Source: Plasmodium brasilianum
Lineage: Eukaryota; Apicomplexa; Aconoidasida; Haemosporida; Plasmodiidae
Assembly (NCBI RefSeq): GCF_023973825.1
Contig: NC_090127.1
Coordinates: forward strand, 124,001 to 188,000
DNA length: 64,000 bases
Direction: 5' to 3'
Under the pieces are notes generated by a model, which was not told where the DNA came from, made no database searches, and was given only the letters and a program-made list of their open reading frames with translations. A program made the position numbers and the translations under genes. Shown here in pieces: positions 60,141 through 64,000 of the stretch (position 1 is the stretch's first letter; every line of letters begins with the position of its first letter).

Positions 60141-60697
60141 TTAATAACTAAAAAATAGCTGAAAAATGAAAAAATTATAAATATACCAATAGGCCAAAAC
60201 CATACCACCTACTAAATATGTTAAAGTTGTAACAAAATGATAAGATTTAAATGAAAATTGTAAAGTATATGTAATGTGTTTGTTTTTATTTTGTTTCACC
60301 TTTTTATTACCTATAAAAAGAATATATATAAATAAAAGGCACTTCAAAAATTTTTAATATATTGCATTTTTAAGAAATTTATATTTTAATATTATAACTT
60401 CCTCCTCGAATATCTTGTTTTCCATTTAGAGATATTTTTTTTATAAGATGTTTTATATAAGATTAAGAATAGTATTTACATAATAATCATATTTATGTAG
60501 TTATACCAAATATGTAAATTTTCAAATTTATTTAAATAAGTCACTATATAATTCGTATAAGTTGTATATAACAAGTATAACAAAAAAAGAAAAGCAATAC
60601 AATAGAAAACTAAAATTCTCCGCAAAAATGGCAAATATTTAAACATGTTATTATCAATATAAACATTTGCATCTTTTTTTACATTTTCGAATCTCAA
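60141..60697 (-). CDS. Possible small two-exon membrane protein
   Basis: Two short frames that may be exons of one gene. The upstream frame (60476-60697) has a charged start and one strong TM segment (RILVFYCIAFLFLLYLLYTTY), and runs into a GTAAATAC donor-like site near 60479. The downstream frame (60141-60347) contains a Lys-rich stretch and a TM segment (LTYLVGGMVLAYWYIYNFF), preceded by a TTTTTATAG acceptor near 60311. The phases of this donor and acceptor do not match by one base, so either the splice sites are different or the pairing is wrong. No family recognised. Confidence 0.3.
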
Positions 60698-62955
60698 ATT
60701 TTTAAAATAAAAAATTTATCTTCTTATTAATTTATATAGAATTCTCAGAAAAAATATGGCATATCAAAGATAAAAAATTAATAAAAGGAATAAAAGTTAC
60801 ATATTATTTCATTGAATTATAGTTAAATAACAATTTTTTTCAATGCAAACGAATTCTAAGTACAAATATTTTTATTTTATTGTTTTTAAAAAACTTATTC
60901 CATATATATATGTGTATATACTTACATATGTGCTGTATTATAGACATAATTTGAGCAGACATATTTAAGAGGGGACTGTTCAGTAAGTGACTTTTATGAT
61001 TAAAATAAGTTAATAATTACGTTGCACACTAACTTATCAAAATCACTTAATCAAATATAAAAGATAAACATACTTCCTGAATTGTTCAAGTCTATGCGGG
61101 AACCATGTAAATAGTAAAATGATAATTAAAAATGAAAAATACTTAAAAAATATAACCCGTAATAAAGTTGTATATTCACTACATGACATAAGTGTAATAC
61201 ATTTTTTTTCGTATTCCTATTCATACGGGGGTCTTAAAATTTATCTTTTATTTCCTTTTAGCACCTTAAAGACTACTAATATGTGATTAAAATTAATTTA
61301 ATATAAAAATAACTTTAATCATATATATTTCTAACAAAAAAAAATATATATATATGCAAATAAAAGATATGTAAAAATCAGTACACATATATACATATAT
61401 ATAAACATATATATACACATATAAGTATCTATACTTTATATGACTATCTTCAATTTGTAATGAATTCCGAAATGCATTTTAAAGTGTCTCTATAATTTTA
61501 TAAAAAAGAGAAATAAATATTTTAAAAAACGAAACTTTTTTTTTCCTTTTTTCATTATAAAATGAAAGCAATTATTATCAAGAAGGCTTTTTTACATCAC
61601 CTTTTTTTCTATAACTATAATATCATATTTCATATATGTTACGATCTCTTATAAATCTACATATACAGATGTATATATATACATATATGCAAGTCTATTT
61701 ATAGTACATAATTCAATTAGAATAGGACCTCCTTTAATTACATTTCTCTTTTTTATTATAACTTAATCTTGATGTACAACACTAACGAACCCTTGTGTTA
61801 CTTTACATTCTCATCGATAAAAATACCATTTCTAACCAAATATTGCCTAAAAAAAAAAAAAAAAAAAAAAGTACCTTCTCTTCTGGGCCTTTATTTTTTT
61901 TTTTTTAACTACAGAATATAAATTATGTCTTAAATAATGAAGGAAACGTTTTTCATATTATATATTTATTTGTTAAGAGCTAAAAAAAATTAAATTGAGC
62001 CTTAATAATATATATATATACATATATATATATGTGTATGTGCACCCTTGTTCATGTATTGTTTTAAGCCCAATTAGCTCGATCATAAAACAAATGAAAA
62101 ATTCGAAGTGTTATATAAAAGATTAAATTTTTAATAATACAAAAAAAAAAAAAAACAACAACAAAAAATTAAATATATATTACTGTACAAATGTATTTTC
62201 CTCTAAAATGGGAAACACACATTGTGACATTAAAAAAATTATTACATCTTAAAAAACATTAATACATTTTGTTCAAGTAATAATATATAAGTGATTTAAT
62301 TATGAAGTAATAATTGTAAAGAAAATTTATTGTTCGACAAAAGAATATTTTAATATTAATCAGTAATGTGCAATATGTTAAATAATATCTTAATTAGATA
62401 TATGTAACATATTTTCCTGCGTTTACAGAATTTATATGTTAAAAGAATGTAAACTTTATATTGAAATGAAATAAACAGCCATTAAACATGTATTTAAACT
62501 CTTCTTCTTCTTGATTTTTCTACCTAGCAGATTTCCACAAAAAAATATATCCTAAACGTGAACAATACAACGTTCATCTTTTTGCGTGGGTTACCAACTG
62601 TACCTCTCAGCAGATAAAGAATACCTAGCACGATTCATTATTTTACTCTCCTTCCTTATTGATTAATTTATATTCATTGTTATTCATTTTATCTTGTGTA
62701 ATTATTCATAAATTTTTATCTTTTTTTATATCATCTATAAAATATAGTGCAACTTGTAAATGGTTATATTATATCACATAAGAAAAAAAAATAGGTTTAT
62801 GACGGTCATATTGTTATCTATACAATCTTCTACTTACTTTCACGTTTAAAAAAAAAAAAAAATTCATATAGCATTCACAAGACATATACATATAATATAT
62901 ATATACATATAGTTATACATGTGCATATATATATATGTAGAAAAGCATCTGCTAA
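60698..62955. other. Gene-free stretch with a GC-rich island
   Basis: No coding frame of note. It has TA runs at 61345-61356, about 61385-61425 and 62008-62036, an A-run (61850-61870), and a conspicuous island of higher G+C at about 62500-62650. Confidence 0.5.
62500..62650. other. GC-rich non-coding island (candidate structured RNA)
   Basis: Counting 62571-62640 gives 29 G/C of 70 (about 41%), roughly twice the surrounding level. No frame longer than about 15 codons crosses it on either strand. In Plasmodium, isolated GC islands in non-coding DNA have often proved to be structured RNA genes. I could not match it to U1-U6 or U3, tRNA or any C/D box pattern. It could also be a gene remnant or a short exon. 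Confidence 0.3.
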
Positions 62956-63597
62956 TTAGTAATTGTTCATATTATCCAAGAAACGTCCCATCTGTGAAAC
63001 CGCTTTATCTTCTTGAGCTCTGGAAAGTGAGACACTTCTTTTCTCTTGTAAAGACTGAACAATTTTTCTAATATAAGAACTATCATTTTTAAAATATTGC
63101 TGTTGTATGACAGATAAATTATTATAATGATGTTTTAATGCAATCTTTGCATTATCAAGAAAAACATTAAACGTTTTTATAGGAATATCTTTCTCATTAG
63201 TATTTACTTTTATTGGGCCCTTTATATTTACTTTATTTATCCCTAGAGGTTCAACATAATGCATACTTGTACTTGGTTTTTGCCCATCATCAGGGTTTTT
63301 AAAATTAAATTTTTCGTGAGGTAACCATATAATGTCATTGAAATCATAATTTTCGTCACTTTTATTCAAATAATATCCAATTCCAAGTGCAAAAGTAGCA
63401 AACATAAGTATCCCAGATACTATTATAGCATAATTAATTTTTTTTTTTTTAAATCTTTCTTTTATTTTTTCACTAATATTTTTTATTGGTAATAAATCTT
63501 TTTGAGTAAAAACTGTATTGCTACAAAGACATGGAATTAATAAATTTACAGTCAAACAAAATAGATAAAAAAAGGAAATTCCTCTTGAAATATTCAT
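62956..63597 (-). CDS. Signal-peptide/TM protein, function unknown
   Basis: Single-exon frame of 213 aa. N-terminal signal peptide (ISFFYLFCLTVNLLIPCLC, about 7-25), a short Lys-rich segment (KNISEKIKERFKKKK, 39-53), then one TM segment (YAIIVSGILMFATFALGIGYYL, about 56-77) and a C-terminal region of about 135 residues. That region is Asn/Lys/Asp-rich and ends with helices containing LQEKRSVSLSRAQEDKAV. No RxLxE motif. Signal peptide + Lys-rich linker + TM + charged C-terminus recalls the topology of parasitophorous-vacuole membrane proteins (ETRAMP-like), although this C-terminus is longer. I do not recognise the family. It is complete, with a stop at 62956-62958. Confidence 0.65.
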   Translation of the reverse strand: MNISRGISFFYLFCLTVNLLIPCLCSNTVFTQKDLLPIKNISEKIKERFKKKKINYAIIVSGILMFATFALGIGYYLNKSDENYDFNDIIWLPHEKFNFKNPDDGQKPSTSMHYVEPLGINKVNIKGPIKVNTNEKDIPIKTFNVFLDNAKIALKHHYNNLSVIQQQYFKNDSSYIRKIVQSLQEKRSVSLSRAQEDKAVSQMGRFLDNMNNY

Positions 63598-64000
63598 ATT
63601 ATAAATTTACTTATATAATTTTATTTATACCCCCAAAATTGCGAAAAAATTATCTGAGAATAAATAAATAAATGTACGTATACACAATTTATAGTTAAAT
63701 AATATATTTCTTCACTTGTATACATATAAAAAAATTTAAACAGAAACAAATATTTACATATATATTGAAAAAAAAGAACATGACAAATATATTCAATATT
63801 CTTTTATATTATAATTACATTTAAATTTTAATATAGGCACTAATTTTTTGAATTTGTTCCTTTATATAAAATGCAAAAGATTAAATCTGTTTTGCTACAT
63901 GCTTTTATTAAATATGCAAATATTTTATTTATATCTTAAAGATAAATGCATACAAAAACTGAGATTTTAAGAAATTATATATGCAGCTATACAATAACTT
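63598..64000. other. Right edge, no gene seen
   Basis: AT-rich sequence upstream of the 62956-63597 gene, probably its promoter and 5' UTR. No other feature seen. Confidence 0.5.

Noticed and set aside
1..64000. tRNA or rRNA genes
   Set aside because: No cloverleaf-like GC-rich segment with A/B boxes and no rRNA-like stretch was recognised on either strand.

Overview
This window is extremely A+T-rich (about four-fifths A/T by eye, with long poly-A, poly-T and TA tracts). It shows the features of a Plasmodium subtelomere or subtelomere/core boundary: two-exon genes for exported proteins with hydrophobic leaders, PEXEL motifs and paired C-terminal membrane helices, degraded multigene-family remnants, and short GT..AG introns. 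The species is most likely P. malariae or a close relative. That rests on base composition, the fam-l/fam-m-like gene architecture and the tandem gene family described below; no database was consulted.

Layout. 1-12.4 kb: degraded plus-strand remnants of a large multigene-family gene (possibly STP1/SURFIN type), one apparently intact two-exon PEXEL gene (3547-4557, minus) and one fam-l/fam-m-like two-exon gene (7330-8333, minus) interrupted by a homopolymer frameshift. 10.4-13.5 kb: 35-bp and 129-bp tandem repeats. About 14.1-55.9 kb: the dominant feature, a head-to-tail array of 20 paralogous single-exon genes, all on the minus strand, spaced about 2.0-2.1 kb apart. Thirteen have open frames and seven are broken. 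55.88-56.21 kb: a 33-unit decamer minisatellite exactly at the right edge of the array. 58-63.6 kb: a PEXEL-containing exported-protein gene, weak small membrane-protein ORFs, a GC-rich non-coding island and a signal-peptide/TM protein.

The 20-gene family encodes about 230-260 aa helical proteins. Each has an N-terminal secretory-type leader, a core of about 190 residues with a central [FL]WIE[QE]RxxEEM motif, and three conserved Cys. From memory, the core resembles gamete antigen 27/25 (Pfg27), an early-gametocyte RNA-binding protein that is single-copy in most species and that I recall being reported as about 20 tandem copies in P. malariae. I could not verify this. The leader is unexpected, because Pfg27 as I know it is a cytoplasmic protein without a signal peptide.

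The array is organised in space: telomere-side copies are type A (IEQR..EEM) and core-side copies are type B (KKWLDVEF and IEERLEEEM). Adjacent genes form subclades. Two neighbours encode identical 243-aa proteins, one member has gained four 24-aa C-terminal repeats, and five of the seven broken copies carry only one visible in-frame stop. The 1.3-kb spacers are paralogous and carry recurring elements, including GTACAC sites (GTGTAC on the coding strand) that match the GTAC-core motif of the gametocyte regulator AP2-G.
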